Of a stretch of 64,000 nt of DNA, positions 35,093 through 43,882 are shown in pieces. Each line of letters starts with the position of its first letter. Positions within the stretch are counted from its first letter, which is position 1. The DNA lies in NCBI RefSeq assembly GCF_900157385.1, contig NZ_LT717701.1, forward strand, positions 1,771,772-1,835,771. The letters run 5' to 3'. The notes beneath the pieces were generated by a model. It was not told the DNA's origin. It did not search any database and saw nothing but the letters and a program-made list of their open reading frames with translations. The translations under genes were made by a program, and so were the position numbers. Origin of the DNA: Mycobacterium terramassiliense. Lineage in GTDB: Bacteria; Actinomycetota; Actinomycetes; Mycobacteriales; Mycobacteriaceae.

Positions 35093-35734
35093 TCATGTGC
35101 CCAGTGCTTCGGCGATGGGGGTGTCACCGTTGTTGAAGTCGATGGTTCGCCCGACGGTCGAGTCGTCCGCGAGTGCGGCCGCCGCGACGAGGGCGACGTC
35201 GGCGCGCGAGACCTCGCCCTTGCCCTGGCCCAAGGCGATGCGTCCGGTGGCCGGCTCCAGCGTCAGACGGCCCGGTCCCAGCACGGTCCACTGCAGGCCG
35301 CTGGCGCGCAGGTGGGCGTCCGCGGCCGCCTTGGCCTCCGCGTAGGGGAAGAACGAATTGCCCTCGGGCACTCCGTGATCCGGCCCGGCGCCGAAGTAGG
35401 ACACCATCACGAACCGCTTGACGCCGGCCCGCGCGGCGGCATCGATCACCCGGATCGCCGCGTCGCGGTCGACGGCGTACGTCCGCGCCGGGTTACCGCC
35501 GCCCGCCCCGGCGGAGAAGACGACCGCGTCGTGACCCGCCAGCAGACCGGCCAGCGCGTCGGTGTCGAGCCCCTCGATGTCGGCCACCACGGGTCGCGCG
35601 CCCGTCGCCGCGACGTCGTCGGCGTGGTCGGGGTTGCGGAACACCGAGCTCACCTCGTCGCCGCGTTCCGTCAGGATGCGGGCCAGCTGCAGCGCGACCT
35701 TGCCGTGCCCGCCGATGACGACGATCCGTGCCAT
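35093..35734 (-). CDS. NAD(P)H-binding atypical SDR (NmrA/YwnB-like)
   Basis: 213 aa. The N-terminal motif is VVIGGHGKVALQLA (GxxGxxA type) for NAD(P) binding, followed by a GASFV-like KRFVMVSYFGA segment and a short C-terminal domain. Proteins of this kind act as nucleotide-dependent reductases or redox sensors. The gene ends a run of minus-strand genes and begins 20 bp from the end of the next SDR; whether it belongs to the neighbouring regulon is unclear. Confidence 0.82.
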   Translation of the reverse strand: MARIVVIGGHGKVALQLARILTERGDEVSSVFRNPDHADDVAATGARPVVADIEGLDTDALAGLLAGHDAVVFSAGAGGGNPARTYAVDRDAAIRVIDAAARAGVKRFVMVSYFGAGPDHGVPEGNSFFPYAEAKAAADAHLRASGLQWTVLGPGRLTLEPATGRIALGQGKGEVSRADVALVAAAALADDSTVGRTIDFNNGDTPIAEALGT

Positions 35735-35753
35735 ACCTCCGACGGTACCGGCG

Positions 35754-36596
35754 TTAGAGCTTCACCCGGCCCATGATCAGGTCGATGATCGGCTTGCCGG
35801 GCGGGTACGCGCCGGTCAGCGAGGCCATCGTGTGGCCGTAGTCCACCAGCAGCGTGATCCCGTTGATGCCGAAGGCGGCGGCGCTGTTCAGGAACGCCAT
35901 CACGTCGCCCATCTGCTCGGGGGTGTGCACCTTGGAGCCGGTCTCGTCGCGGTAGTCCTGCGCGAAGGTGAGCCAGAGGTCGGCATTGGCCTGGGCCAGC
36001 GGGGTGTCGGTGGGCCCCGGGCAGATCGCGTTGATCCGAATGCCCTTCTTCAGCAGCGGGTAGCCCTGCGTCGCCACGTAGGCGTTGACGACCTTCTTGG
36101 AAAAGCCGTAGTGGATGATGCCTTCCGATTCGTGCGCTTTGACCCACTCTTGCGCCGAAGCGAAGTCCGGCGTGGCGAGGAACTCGGTCAGCAGCTCCAG
36201 GTCGTTCTCCCAGCCCATGCCGGCCACCGAGGAGATGAAGCAGATCGCCGAGCCCGAGGGAAGCTGGTTCTTCTCGAGCAGGCGGCCGATGAGGTGGCGG
36301 TGGCCGATGAAGTTGATCGCCATCAGGTCGGTCGTCCCGTCGGCGATGCCGGCGGCCGAGAACAGGGCGTGGATCGGACCGTCCAGCTGCTCGATCGCGC
36401 CGTCGATCGAGGCGGGGTCGCGCAGGTCCACCTGGATGGACTTGGCGACGTCGTAGCTCACCGGCGCGTAGTCCATCACGATGACTTCGGCGCCGAGCTC
36501 GGCCGCCGACTTGGCCGCCGCCGCGCCCATCCCGGTGGCGCCGCCAACAACGAGAGCCCGTTTGCCGTCGTAGCGCAACCGATCGACGATAGTCAT
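35754..36596 (-). CDS. SDR, 3-alpha-hydroxysteroid dehydrogenase / coniferyl-alcohol dehydrogenase-like
   Basis: 280 aa. The cofactor motif is VVGGATGMG (about 16-24). The active-site Ser and Tyr lie in CFISSVAGMGW and HYGFSKKVVN (YxxxK), and PGPTDTPL follows. The long insert between Ser and Tyr and the small N-terminal part are typical of 3-alpha-HSD/carbonyl reductase-like SDRs. The likely role is oxidation of a secondary or allylic alcohol in a catabolic pathway. ATG 36596 has GAAGGGGA upstream. A copy of the regulon motif sits 55 bp before the start (36651-36669). Confidence 0.85.
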   Translation of the reverse strand: MTIVDRLRYDGKRALVVGGATGMGAAAAKSAAELGAEVIVMDYAPVSYDVAKSIQVDLRDPASIDGAIEQLDGPIHALFSAAGIADGTTDLMAINFIGHRHLIGRLLEKNQLPSGSAICFISSVAGMGWENDLELLTEFLATPDFASAQEWVKAHESEGIIHYGFSKKVVNAYVATQGYPLLKKGIRINAICPGPTDTPLAQANADLWLTFAQDYRDETGSKVHTPEQMGDVMAFLNSAAAFGINGITLLVDYGHTMASLTGAYPPGKPIIDLIMGRVKL

Positions 36597-36650
36597 GGAA
36601 ATCCCCTTCTCGTTCACTGCCAATCCGGTTCTAACCGCCCAACTGTATGG

Positions 36651-36669
36651 GTAACAGTTATTAGGTTCA
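36651..36669. promoter_or_regulatory. Regulon motif copy 1
   Basis: GTAACAGTTATTAGGTTCA, in the gap between the tandem-TetR gene and the SDR gene (35754-36596), 55 bp before the SDR start. It fits the consensus NNAACANATATTNGGTTNN shared by six sites in this cluster. Confidence 0.6.
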
Positions 36670-36673
36670 ATAC

Positions 36674-37954
36674 CTACCTGCCGCGAACCGCGGCTCCGCG
36701 AAGGACCGTGTCGCGGACATGCATCAACGCCGCGCGTTTCCCCACGGCGCGCAGGATGTTCTCCGGTATCCACTGCAGGCCGATGACGCAGCGTGCCAGC
36801 ATCGTGAGGGACGGGGCGTCGATGCTGATCTCCCCCGACCGGATACCTTCGGAGAGCAGCGATTTCATCTGCCGAAGTCGGGTGGCGTACAGCCAACCGG
36901 GGTTGGGTGTGTTGGGCGGGGATTGCCGCATCCAGGCGAGTTGAATCCTGAACTCGTCGGAGTACCGGTCGAGCGCGTTGACGTTGACCCAGCTGAGGGC
37001 GTCAAGTTTCTCGACGACCGTGGAGTCCGAGCGCAGGACGCCGACCCACCCGGCCTCGACCTTCCTCCCGAAGGATTTCATGATCGAGGCGAGGAGTTCG
37101 TCCTTGGACCCGATCACCCGATAGACCGTTCCGGTGCCCAGGCCGGCCGCGGCGGCGATGTCCCTGATGGTCGTGACCTCATACCCTTTGCGGCCGAACT
37201 CCGTTCGTGCGACCGCGAGGACGTGGGCCGCCTTGTCGTCGGGATCCGCTTCGCCGTCGTCGGCCCACGTGTCGATGACGGCGCGGGCGGCCGCGAAGGC
37301 CTTGGACCGATCCAAGGCCGCGTCGGTCGGCGGCTTGGCCGCCAGACCGTCCAAGATGATTCGGCACAGCAGCCGGGCCACCTGGTCGGGTGGGGCGTTG
37401 TGCCGCATGACGGCGAGCCCGACCTGCAGCATCGTCTGGCAGATCCGGTCGGCCAGCGTGGGCAGGTCGATGTCGGGCTTGATGTAGCCGCTCCACCTGC
37501 CCGCGCGCAGCGTTTGCAGCATCGCCTCCTGCACCGCGTTGGGTGCCTCCCGGGTCAGCTTCATCAGCTCCGGGTCGTCGTTCGGCCCCTCGTAGAACGA
37601 CATCTGCAGCGCCGCCCCGTGCCGCGCGGCGCAGTGGGCGATCGCCGACCCCAGCTCGACGATCTTCTCCGAAGCCGGTCGCGCGTCCGGTTCATCCAGC
37701 CGCGCCTGCGCGGTTTGCCCGATCCGGGTCAGATCGTCCTGGTAGCGGCGGATCAGCTCGACGAGGATCGCCTCTTTGGACTCGAAATGGTGATACAGGC
37801 TGCCGGGGAGAATGCCTGCCGCGTCGGCGATCTCCTGCAAAGACGTGCGCAACCCCGACGACGCGATCAACGACGCCGCGGTCTGCAAGATCTCGGTCCG
37901 GCGCGTGCCGGGATCGTCGGCGGCGCTGACGCGCAACGGCTGCGCTTTCGCCAT
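36674..37954 (-). CDS. Tandem-domain TetR regulator (Mce3R-like)
   Basis: 426 aa, twice the usual TetR length. It contains two complete TetR modules in one chain. The first HTH is at about 37-58 (TSLQEIADAAGILPGSLYHHF) with its helical domain to about 210. The second is at about 261-282 (TTIRDIAAAAGLGTGTVYRVI) with a second helical domain. The two recognition helices differ, so one chain can act as a pseudo-dimer that reads two unlike half-sites. Mce3R of M. tuberculosis has this design and controls lipid-oxidation genes including an acyl-CoA dehydrogenase pair. A motif copy lies 64 bp upstream, suggesting autoregulation. This is very likely the regulator of the 36-50 kb cluster. Confidence 0.88.
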   Translation of the reverse strand: MAKAQPLRVSAADDPGTRRTEILQTAASLIASSGLRTSLQEIADAAGILPGSLYHHFESKEAILVELIRRYQDDLTRIGQTAQARLDEPDARPASEKIVELGSAIAHCAARHGAALQMSFYEGPNDDPELMKLTREAPNAVQEAMLQTLRAGRWSGYIKPDIDLPTLADRICQTMLQVGLAVMRHNAPPDQVARLLCRIILDGLAAKPPTDAALDRSKAFAAARAVIDTWADDGEADPDDKAAHVLAVARTEFGRKGYEVTTIRDIAAAAGLGTGTVYRVIGSKDELLASIMKSFGRKVEAGWVGVLRSDSTVVEKLDALSWVNVNALDRYSDEFRIQLAWMRQSPPNTPNPGWLYATRLRQMKSLLSEGIRSGEISIDAPSLTMLARCVIGLQWIPENILRAVGKRAALMHVRDTVLRGAAVRGR

Positions 37955-38017
37955 GATCAGCGGTGTGCAGATCCGGACGATTGCGGCTTCGCGAACATGC
38001 GCATTCGTCCTCTCGCG

Positions 38018-38036
38018 CGAACCAAATGTTTGTTAG
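38018..38036. promoter_or_regulatory. Regulon motif copy 2 (upstream of the regulator gene)
   Basis: Minus-strand reading CTAACAAACATTTGGTTCG, 64-82 bp before the start of the tandem-TetR gene. It would allow autoregulation. It also lies 57 bp beyond the end of the nitroreductase gene, so only the regulator can be its target. Confidence 0.6.
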
Positions 38037-38092
38037 AGGCTATCAGACCCGGGTAAGACGAATTCGCTGCGCAGAGCGTTGACAGACCCATT

Positions 38093-38743
38093 CTAGAGCG
38101 CGGGCCCCTCCCAGCCGTCGCGCACGACCACCTCGTCGACGGGGCGCCGGCGGGCCGGGGAAAAGGCGCGCCCGGCGCGCAGCCGCGCCACCGGCAGCAG
38201 GCAGCCCTGGGTGTAGCTCTCGGGGATGCCGAGTAGCCGGCGGACCTCGGCTTCGCGGTGCAGGTGCAGCGTCGTGATGCAGGTCCCGTATCCGCGGGTG
38301 TGCAGGGCGAGCTGAAAGTTCCATACCGCCGGGAAGATCGAGCCGTACAGCGTCGCCTGATGGAAGGACTCGTCGCCGTCGATGCGGGGCAGGTAGGGCT
38401 CATAGCAAGGGATTACCAGCAGCGGCACATTCGCCATGTTCTCGACCAACCACTCCGTCGACGACATGATGCGACGTTCCGGCGTGCCGGCCGGCAGCAG
38501 GTCGGCGATCAACTGCCCGCCCACCCGCAGCAGGTAAGCCTCGCGGTACAGCTCGGCGATCCGGGCCCGCAACGAGGGGTCGGCGATCACCAGCCAGCGC
38601 CACGACTGTTGGTTGGAGCCGTTGGCCGCCTGCAAGCCGACGCGCAGGCAATCCCGGATCTTCGCGAGGTCGACGGGGGCCTGTAGGTCGAGCGACTTGC
38701 GCGCCGACGGGGTCGCGGTGAGCAGGTACTCGATGTCCATCAT
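38093..38743 (-). CDS. Nitroreductase-family flavoprotein
   Basis: 216 aa. The N-terminus resembles the FMN-binding start of nitroreductases (TATPSARKSLDLQAPV), and GLQAANGSNQQSWRWLVI corresponds to the conserved APSxxNxQPW-type segment. The C-terminal part holds the GYGTCITTLHL motif. These enzymes use FMN and NAD(P)H to reduce quinones, enones or nitro groups; in a catabolic cluster a role in ring or enone reduction is plausible but not shown. The start overlaps the upstream acyl-CoA dehydrogenase stop (ATGA), so it is the third gene of that operon. Confidence 0.85.
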   Translation of the reverse strand: MMDIEYLLTATPSARKSLDLQAPVDLAKIRDCLRVGLQAANGSNQQSWRWLVIADPSLRARIAELYREAYLLRVGGQLIADLLPAGTPERRIMSSTEWLVENMANVPLLVIPCYEPYLPRIDGDESFHQATLYGSIFPAVWNFQLALHTRGYGTCITTLHLHREAEVRRLLGIPESYTQGCLLPVARLRAGRAFSPARRRPVDEVVVRDGWEGPAL

Positions 38744-39843
38744 TGCTGGCCTCTCTTGGCAAGGCGCGCACCAAGTTCCGTGAGGTATCGGTCGGGCCCA
38801 CCGAGGAGTCCGCTCCAGCTCAGCAGGCGCTTGAGATAGAGATGGGCGTCGTGCTCCCAGGTGTAACCGATGCCGCCGAACACCTGGATGGCGGTGTCGC
38901 CCACGGAAGCCAGCCGCCCGGCGAATCCCTTGGCCCGCAGCGCGGAGAGGTGGCGCTCCTCGGCGCCGGCATTGTCGGCCGCCCAGAGCGCGTGGATGAC
39001 ACCGCTGCGGGCGAGCTCGACGGTCTCATACATGTCGACGCAGAGGTGCTGGACCGCCTGGAAGGAGCCGATGACCTGACCGAATTGCTTTCTGACTTTT
39101 GCGTATCCGACGGCCAGGTCCATCACAGCCCGCGCGGCGCCGAGCGCGTCGGCGGCGCCCGCGATGAGCACATCGTCGACGACGGCCGCAACGGCATCCG
39201 ACGGCGCCGTGGCCAGCCGGTGCGCGGGCGCACCGTCGAGCCCGACGCCGAAGCGCTTGCGGGTCTGGTCGATTCCGGGCTCGGCCGTGATCGAAACACC
39301 GGAGGAGTCGGTCCTTACCGCGAAAAGCCCGGTGCCTGCTTGGTCCCGGGCGAGCACCAGCAGGGTGTCGGCCGCCGCCGCGTCGGGCACGCCGGCGATC
39401 TCACCCCGTACGACGGGGTGGCGGTCTCGCCCGGCCACCTCGACGCGGGCGTTGTCCGCGTCGAGAAAGCCGACGGTGGCGATGGTGGTCCCATCGGCAA
39501 TCCCGGCCAGAATCGTTGCGGCACTGTCATCGCCGCGGAGCCGCGTCAGCGCGCGCGCCGCGGCGACCGCGGTCGACGACCACGGGCCCGGGTGCAGCGC
39601 GGCGCCGAGCTCTTCGGCGACCACGCCGGCCTCGACCATCGTCATCCCGGCGCCGCCATGTTCCTCCGGCACCAACAGTCCGGTTGTCCCGATGTCGGCC
39701 AGGGCGCGCCAGACGGGCTCGTCGAGGCCGGTCGGATCGTCGAGCAGTTCGCGCACGTGTCCCGAAATCGGTGCCTTCTCAGCAAGAAATCGCCGGGTGG
39801 TGTCGCGCAGCGCCGCCTGCTCGGCGGTGAGTTCGAGGTTCAT
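38740..39843 (-). CDS. Acyl-CoA dehydrogenase, second subunit of a FadE pair
   Basis: 367 aa. Start MNLELTAEQAALRDTTRRFL, acyl-CoA dehydrogenase fold, with AVGYAKVRKQFGQVIGSFQAVQH and QVFGGIGYTWEHDAHLYLKR in the C-terminal domain. It overlaps the preceding acyl-CoA dehydrogenase by 4 bp (ATGA). In mycobacteria such adjacent pairs usually form alpha2-beta2 enzymes, with active-site parts split between subunits, used for steroid side chains and branched acyl-CoAs (FadE17/18, FadE26/27). By inference this pair makes one enzyme. Confidence 0.88.
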   Translation of the reverse strand: MNLELTAEQAALRDTTRRFLAEKAPISGHVRELLDDPTGLDEPVWRALADIGTTGLLVPEEHGGAGMTMVEAGVVAEELGAALHPGPWSSTAVAAARALTRLRGDDSAATILAGIADGTTIATVGFLDADNARVEVAGRDRHPVVRGEIAGVPDAAAADTLLVLARDQAGTGLFAVRTDSSGVSITAEPGIDQTRKRFGVGLDGAPAHRLATAPSDAVAAVVDDVLIAGAADALGAARAVMDLAVGYAKVRKQFGQVIGSFQAVQHLCVDMYETVELARSGVIHALWAADNAGAEERHLSALRAKGFAGRLASVGDTAIQVFGGIGYTWEHDAHLYLKRLLSWSGLLGGPDRYLTELGARLAKRGQQ

Positions 39844-40988
39844 TTTCGCGGCAGCCCGAGCACCCGCTGCGCGGTGATGTTCTTGTTGATCTGGGTCGTT
39901 CCGCCCGCGATGGTCAGCGAACGCGAGGTGAGTCGGTAGTTGGCCCACGGGGCGCCAACGCCGCCGGTGCCCAACACGTCGAAAGCCAGGGCGGCCATGT
40001 CCTGTCCGATCTCACCCCACACGGTCTTGGCGAGGCTGGCCGACGCGAACGGGTCGCCGCCGTGCAGCGTCGCCGAGATCGACCGCTGGCAGAGCACCTC
40101 GAGATACTTGATGCGAACGGCAATTTCGCCAAGGCGCTGCCGCGTTACCGGATCGTCGAGCGCTCCGGCGTCGGCCGTGGCGATGTCGTCCACCAGCTCT
40201 TCCAGCCGCACCTGCATCTCCGCGTACAGCCGTGCCGCCCCGGCGCGCTCGTGGCTGAGCGTGGTGGTCGCCACCTGCCAGCCCGCGTTCACCGGGCCCA
40301 GCAATGCGTCGGCCGGCACCCGCACGTCGTGAAAGAACACCTCGGCGAAATCGGTGTCGCCGTTGAGAGTGACGAGCGGGCGGACCTCGATGCCGGGCAG
40401 CGCCATGTCGACGATCAGGCAGGAGATCCCCTTGTGCTTCGGGGCGTCGGGATCGGTGCGCACGTACAGCTGACACCAGTGCGCCCGATGCCCCAACGAA
40501 GTCCAGATCTTCTGGCCGTTGACGACGAAGTCGTCACCGTCCCGCACCGCGCGGGTGCGCAAGGCGGCGAGATCGGATCCCGCTTCGGGCTCCGACATTC
40601 CCTGGCACCAGATGTCGTCGGCGCGCATCATGCGGGGGAGCAGCGTTGCCTTCTGGTCTTCGGTGCCGTACTGCATGATGGCGGGGGCGATGTTGTTCAT
40701 CCCAATGACGTTGAGCGGCATCGGTGCCCGTGCGCGGGTGGTCTCCTCGGTATAGACCAGCTGTTCGAGAACGGTCGCTCCGCGTCCGCCGTACTCGCGC
40801 GGCCAGGAGACCGCGGCCCACCCGGAGTCTGCCATCGTCCGGCTCCACCCGCGCAGCAGCTCGATTGCCGCGTCGTCGCGCCCCGCGGGCCGGCGGGCGG
40901 CCACCAGCTCGTCGGTCAGGTTCGCCGACAGCCAGTCGCGCAGCTCGGCGCGGAACCGTTCCACTTCCGCCGGGTAGGAGAAATCCAT
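39840..40988 (-). CDS. Acyl-CoA dehydrogenase, first subunit of a FadE pair
   Basis: 382 aa. Start MDFSYPAEVERFRAELRDWL, FAD-binding segments WCQGMSEPEAGSDLA and VVNGQKIWTSLGH, and the C-terminal IAGGTTQINKNITAQRVLGLPRK. It catalyses the alpha-beta dehydrogenation of an acyl-CoA with the next gene product. No ribosome-binding site is obvious, and a weaker copy of the regulon motif lies 19-37 bp upstream. It heads a three-gene operon with tight ATGA overlaps. Confidence 0.9.
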   Translation of the reverse strand: MDFSYPAEVERFRAELRDWLSANLTDELVAARRPAGRDDAAIELLRGWSRTMADSGWAAVSWPREYGGRGATVLEQLVYTEETTRARAPMPLNVIGMNNIAPAIMQYGTEDQKATLLPRMMRADDIWCQGMSEPEAGSDLAALRTRAVRDGDDFVVNGQKIWTSLGHRAHWCQLYVRTDPDAPKHKGISCLIVDMALPGIEVRPLVTLNGDTDFAEVFFHDVRVPADALLGPVNAGWQVATTTLSHERAGAARLYAEMQVRLEELVDDIATADAGALDDPVTRQRLGEIAVRIKYLEVLCQRSISATLHGGDPFASASLAKTVWGEIGQDMAALAFDVLGTGGVGAPWANYRLTSRSLTIAGGTTQINKNITAQRVLGLPRK

Positions 40989-41006
40989 TTTTCGGGACTT
41001 TACGGT

Positions 41007-41025
41007 TGAGCAGATAGCGGGTCAA
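41007..41025. promoter_or_regulatory. Regulon motif copy 3 (weak)
   Basis: TGAGCAGATAGCGGGTCAA, in the 43-bp gap before the acyl-CoA dehydrogenase operon. It keeps GCAGATA and GGTCAA of copy 4 but loses the central TATT, so it is the weakest of the six. Confidence 0.4.
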
Positions 41026-41031
41026 TAACGG

Positions 41032-42006
41032 TCAGTTGCCCCGGTGGTCCGGAAAGGCGACCTCGGCGTTGCCCGGCATGGCGCTGACGCCGCGCCGCGC
41101 ACACACTTCCAGCACCTCGTCGACGATGGACGCGGGCACCATGAACTTTTCCGTGGACGAGATCTCCTCGAGGTGCGCCTCGATGTCTTCGGCGGTCGGC
41201 TGGCCGTCGGCGTCGGCCAGCCAGCCTTCGGTGAGCCCGACGAACACCCGCGCGTAGCGCCCGGCGGCGGCCGAATAGTTCCGGTGGGTGAACGTGCACG
41301 CGGAGCTGGCGAGGAAGGTCACCAGCGGCACGACGAGTTCGGGCCGGATGGCCTGCATGAAGCCGGATTCGGCGAGAAACTTCTCGTCGCCGACGGTCTC
41401 GGTGACCATGCGCGAGAAGCCGGTGGGCATAACGGAATTGGCGAGGATTCCGTGCGCCTCACCCTCGATCGCGATCACGTTGGTCAACCCGACCAGGCCG
41501 GCCTTGGCCGCCGCGTAGTGGGCCTCCATCGGCTGACCGAAAATGCCGGCGGAGGACGAGATGAACACGAACCGCCCGCCGCCGTTCTTCTGCATGACGC
41601 GGTACGCGGGCTGGGCGAGATGAAAGCCGCCGTCCAGATGCACCCGCAGCATGCGCGTCCACTCGCCGGCCGAGAGGGCTTCGAACGGCGTGCTGCCGAA
41701 GATGCCCGCGTTGCTGACCACCGCGTCGAGGCGGCCGAACGCGCCCACCGCCGCATCGACGATCGCCTGGCCGCCCGCGGGGCTGCCGACCGAGTCGTAC
41801 GAGGCGATGGCCGTGCCGCCCGCAGTCGTGATCTCGGCGACCACCTCGTCGGCGACGCGAAAGTCGGCGCCCTCGCCGCGCATCGAGCCGCCGAGGTCGT
41901 TGACCACCACCGCGGCGCCCCGGCGCGCCAGGTCGAGTGCGTAAAGGCGGCCGAGCCCACGACCGGCGCCGGTGACGACCGCCACCCGGTCGGTGAAGTC
42001 AATCAT
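41032..42006 (-). CDS. SDR, MFE-2 type 3-hydroxyacyl-CoA dehydrogenase-like
   Basis: 324 aa. TGAGRGLGRLYALDLARRGA and VVNDLGGSMRGEG are the hallmark of the dehydrogenase domain of peroxisomal multifunctional enzyme 2. NAG, the SS of FISSSAG and HYAAAK complete the active site, and SVMPTGFSRM follows. The likely reaction is (3R)-hydroxyacyl-CoA to 3-oxoacyl-CoA with NAD+, the step after enoyl-CoA hydration. ATG 42006 has AGGAG 6 bp upstream. It is divergent from the VWA gene, and motif copy 4 lies between them. Confidence 0.88.
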   Translation of the reverse strand: MIDFTDRVAVVTGAGRGLGRLYALDLARRGAAVVVNDLGGSMRGEGADFRVADEVVAEITTAGGTAIASYDSVGSPAGGQAIVDAAVGAFGRLDAVVSNAGIFGSTPFEALSAGEWTRMLRVHLDGGFHLAQPAYRVMQKNGGGRFVFISSSAGIFGQPMEAHYAAAKAGLVGLTNVIAIEGEAHGILANSVMPTGFSRMVTETVGDEKFLAESGFMQAIRPELVVPLVTFLASSACTFTHRNYSAAAGRYARVFVGLTEGWLADADGQPTAEDIEAHLEEISSTEKFMVPASIVDEVLEVCARRGVSAMPGNAEVAFPDHRGN

Positions 42007-42068
42007 GATGCGCTCCTGACTAATCGACGGCCGGGTTGATTGACTGCCCTGAGGCCGGACTCTACGGT

Positions 42069-42087
42069 GGAACAGATATTTGGTCAA
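42069..42087. promoter_or_regulatory. Regulon motif copy 4 (divergent promoter)
   Basis: GGAACAGATATTTGGTCAA, between the divergent SDR (start 42006) and VWA (start 42114) genes. It is positioned to control both directions. Confidence 0.6.
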
Positions 42088-42113
42088 AGGTGTCGGTGGT
42101 TCGGAGGTTCAGC

Positions 42114-43832
42114 GTGGGTCACGACGCTCCTGCCCGGCGGCTGCAGGCCCTGGGCATGTTCGCCTCCGCGCTGGCGGGCCGCGCCACGGCGGTTGCCGAG
42201 CTGCGACCGGGCGAACCGCCGTGGACCGACGGCCAGACGATCTACGTCGATGCCGCCGCGCCGGGCCGCGCGCCGCTCGAGGCGGTTGCCGTACAGGCTT
42301 CGATGATCGCCGCGGGCAGTCTGGACCCCGGCGTCGTCCGTCCCTTGGTCCGGCATCCCCGGATGGCCCGCCGCTACCTGGCGGTCGAGGGCCACCGGGC
42401 ACTGGTCGCCACCGAAGACCTGCTCCCGCGCGCGCTGGCGTCGTTGGGCGACCGCGAGATCGCGAGCCGCAGCGACTCGCCCGCGGCGTCGTTGCGAATC
42501 GCCAAGGCGCGGGCCAGGATCGACGGCCCGCCGGCCGAATTCGGCGTGATCTGCGCGGCGAGGGTGTTGGCCGCGCGCCGCGCGGCCGAACAACAAGACC
42601 GGGCGAACCCCGGGCACGTTCCGCGCGGGCGCGCCGCGAAGGAGCCGGCGGAGCTTGCCGACGGTCAGACCGACGATTACGACGATCCCGACCTGTTCAC
42701 CAGCCCGGTGGGCGGGGGCGGCTTCATCGGTAAGTGGTTGAAGAAGATGTTGTCTTCACAAAGGAAGAAGTCGCGCAGCAGCGGCGGCGGGCCGCCTGGT
42801 GCGGACACACCGACGCATCGCACGAACTCGGGAATCCGCGGCTCGCACGCCGTGTCGTCGCTCGCGTCGGCCCCGAGCGAGGGGATCAACGACGAGCAAG
42901 TAAACGGGTTCGCGGACGGTGTGAGATATCCGGAATGGGACGCCGCGCGCAAGGGCTACCGACGCGCGTGGTGCACCGTGCGCGAGGTCGAGCCGACGAT
43001 CAAAGCGCAGGCGACCCCGGAAATCGAAGCCGCCATCGGCGTGCGGCGGCCGCTGTCACGCCTTGGAATGGGGCTGCACCGCCGCCATCGTCAGCCGCAG
43101 GGCGACGACATCGACATCGACGCCGCGGTGGAGGCTCGCGTCGAGGTGCGGGCCGGGTCGGTCCCCGACGAGGCCGTCTACCTCGACAGCCTGCGCCGCC
43201 GCCGGGACCTGTCGGTGCTGCTGCTGCTCGACGTGTCGGGCTCGGCGGCCGAGGCGGGAACGCTGGGCCGCACGGTGCACCAGCAGCAGCGCGCGGCGGT
43301 CGCCAATCTCACCGTCGCACTGCATGACCTGGGCGACCGGGTCGCGCTGTATGCCTACTACTCACAGGGCCGCCAGGCGGTCAGCATGATTCCCGTCAAA
43401 CGGTTCGACGACCACCTCGACTCCCGCGTCATGCGGCGGCTGAACAGCCTGGAACCCGGCGCGTACTCCCGCCTCGGTGCGGCGATCCGTCACGGCTCGG
43501 CGGTCTTGGAGGCGCGTGGGGGAACGGCGCGCCGACTGCTGGTGGTGCTGTCCGACGGACTCGCCTACGACCACGGGTACGAACGGGCCTACGGCGCCGC
43601 GGACGCGCGCCGCGCCCTGATCGAGGCCCGCCGCCGCGGGACCGGTTGTGTGTGCCTCACGATCGGTGCGGGGACCGACGTGCAGTCGCTGCGCAGAGTC
43701 TTCGGCAGCACCGCGCACGCCACGATCGCGCGGCCGGATCAACTCGCCGGCGTCATCGGCCCGCTGTTCCGGTCCGCCCTGCGCTCGGCGGAGGTCCGCC
43801 GCCGGCCGCGCGCGCACGCCGGCGGTCGTTGA
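42114..43832 (+). CDS. NorD/CbbO-type VWA protein
   Basis: 572 aa. The C-terminal third is a von Willebrand A domain with a full metal-ion site: DVSGS (about 373-377) and later a VVLSDGLAYD segment. Before it lies the motif YPEWDAARKGYRRAWCTVRE, which I recognise as typical of NorD/CbbO proteins. NorD-type proteins bind a metal-requiring client enzyme and recruit a MoxR ATPase to remodel or activate it; the next gene encodes that ATPase. GTG 42114 is chosen for the GGAGG 6 bp upstream. Cytosolic; a KKSRSSGGG linker separates the halves. Confidence 0.88.
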   Translation: MGHDAPARRLQALGMFASALAGRATAVAELRPGEPPWTDGQTIYVDAAAPGRAPLEAVAVQASMIAAGSLDPGVVRPLVRHPRMARRYLAVEGHRALVATEDLLPRALASLGDREIASRSDSPAASLRIAKARARIDGPPAEFGVICAARVLAARRAAEQQDRANPGHVPRGRAAKEPAELADGQTDDYDDPDLFTSPVGGGGFIGKWLKKMLSSQRKKSRSSGGGPPGADTPTHRTNSGIRGSHAVSSLASAPSEGINDEQVNGFADGVRYPEWDAARKGYRRAWCTVREVEPTIKAQATPEIEAAIGVRRPLSRLGMGLHRRHRQPQGDDIDIDAAVEARVEVRAGSVPDEAVYLDSLRRRRDLSVLLLLDVSGSAAEAGTLGRTVHQQQRAAVANLTVALHDLGDRVALYAYYSQGRQAVSMIPVKRFDDHLDSRVMRRLNSLEPGAYSRLGAAIRHGSAVLEARGGTARRLLVVLSDGLAYDHGYERAYGAADARRALIEARRRGTGCVCLTIGAGTDVQSLRRVFGSTAHATIARPDQLAGVIGPLFRSALRSAEVRRRPRAHAGGR

Positions 43833-43849
43833 AAACAAACATCTGTTCC
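43831..43849. promoter_or_regulatory. Regulon motif copy 5
   Basis: Minus-strand reading GGAACAGATGTTTGTTTTC, placed right at the VWA stop codon and 34 bp before the MoxR gene. It keeps GGAACAGAT and TTTG of copy 4. It suggests the ATPase gene has its own promoter in addition to read-through from the VWA gene. Confidence 0.5.
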
Positions 43850-43882
43850 GGATAGGCTCAAATCGACATCGGAAGGGAAGCT

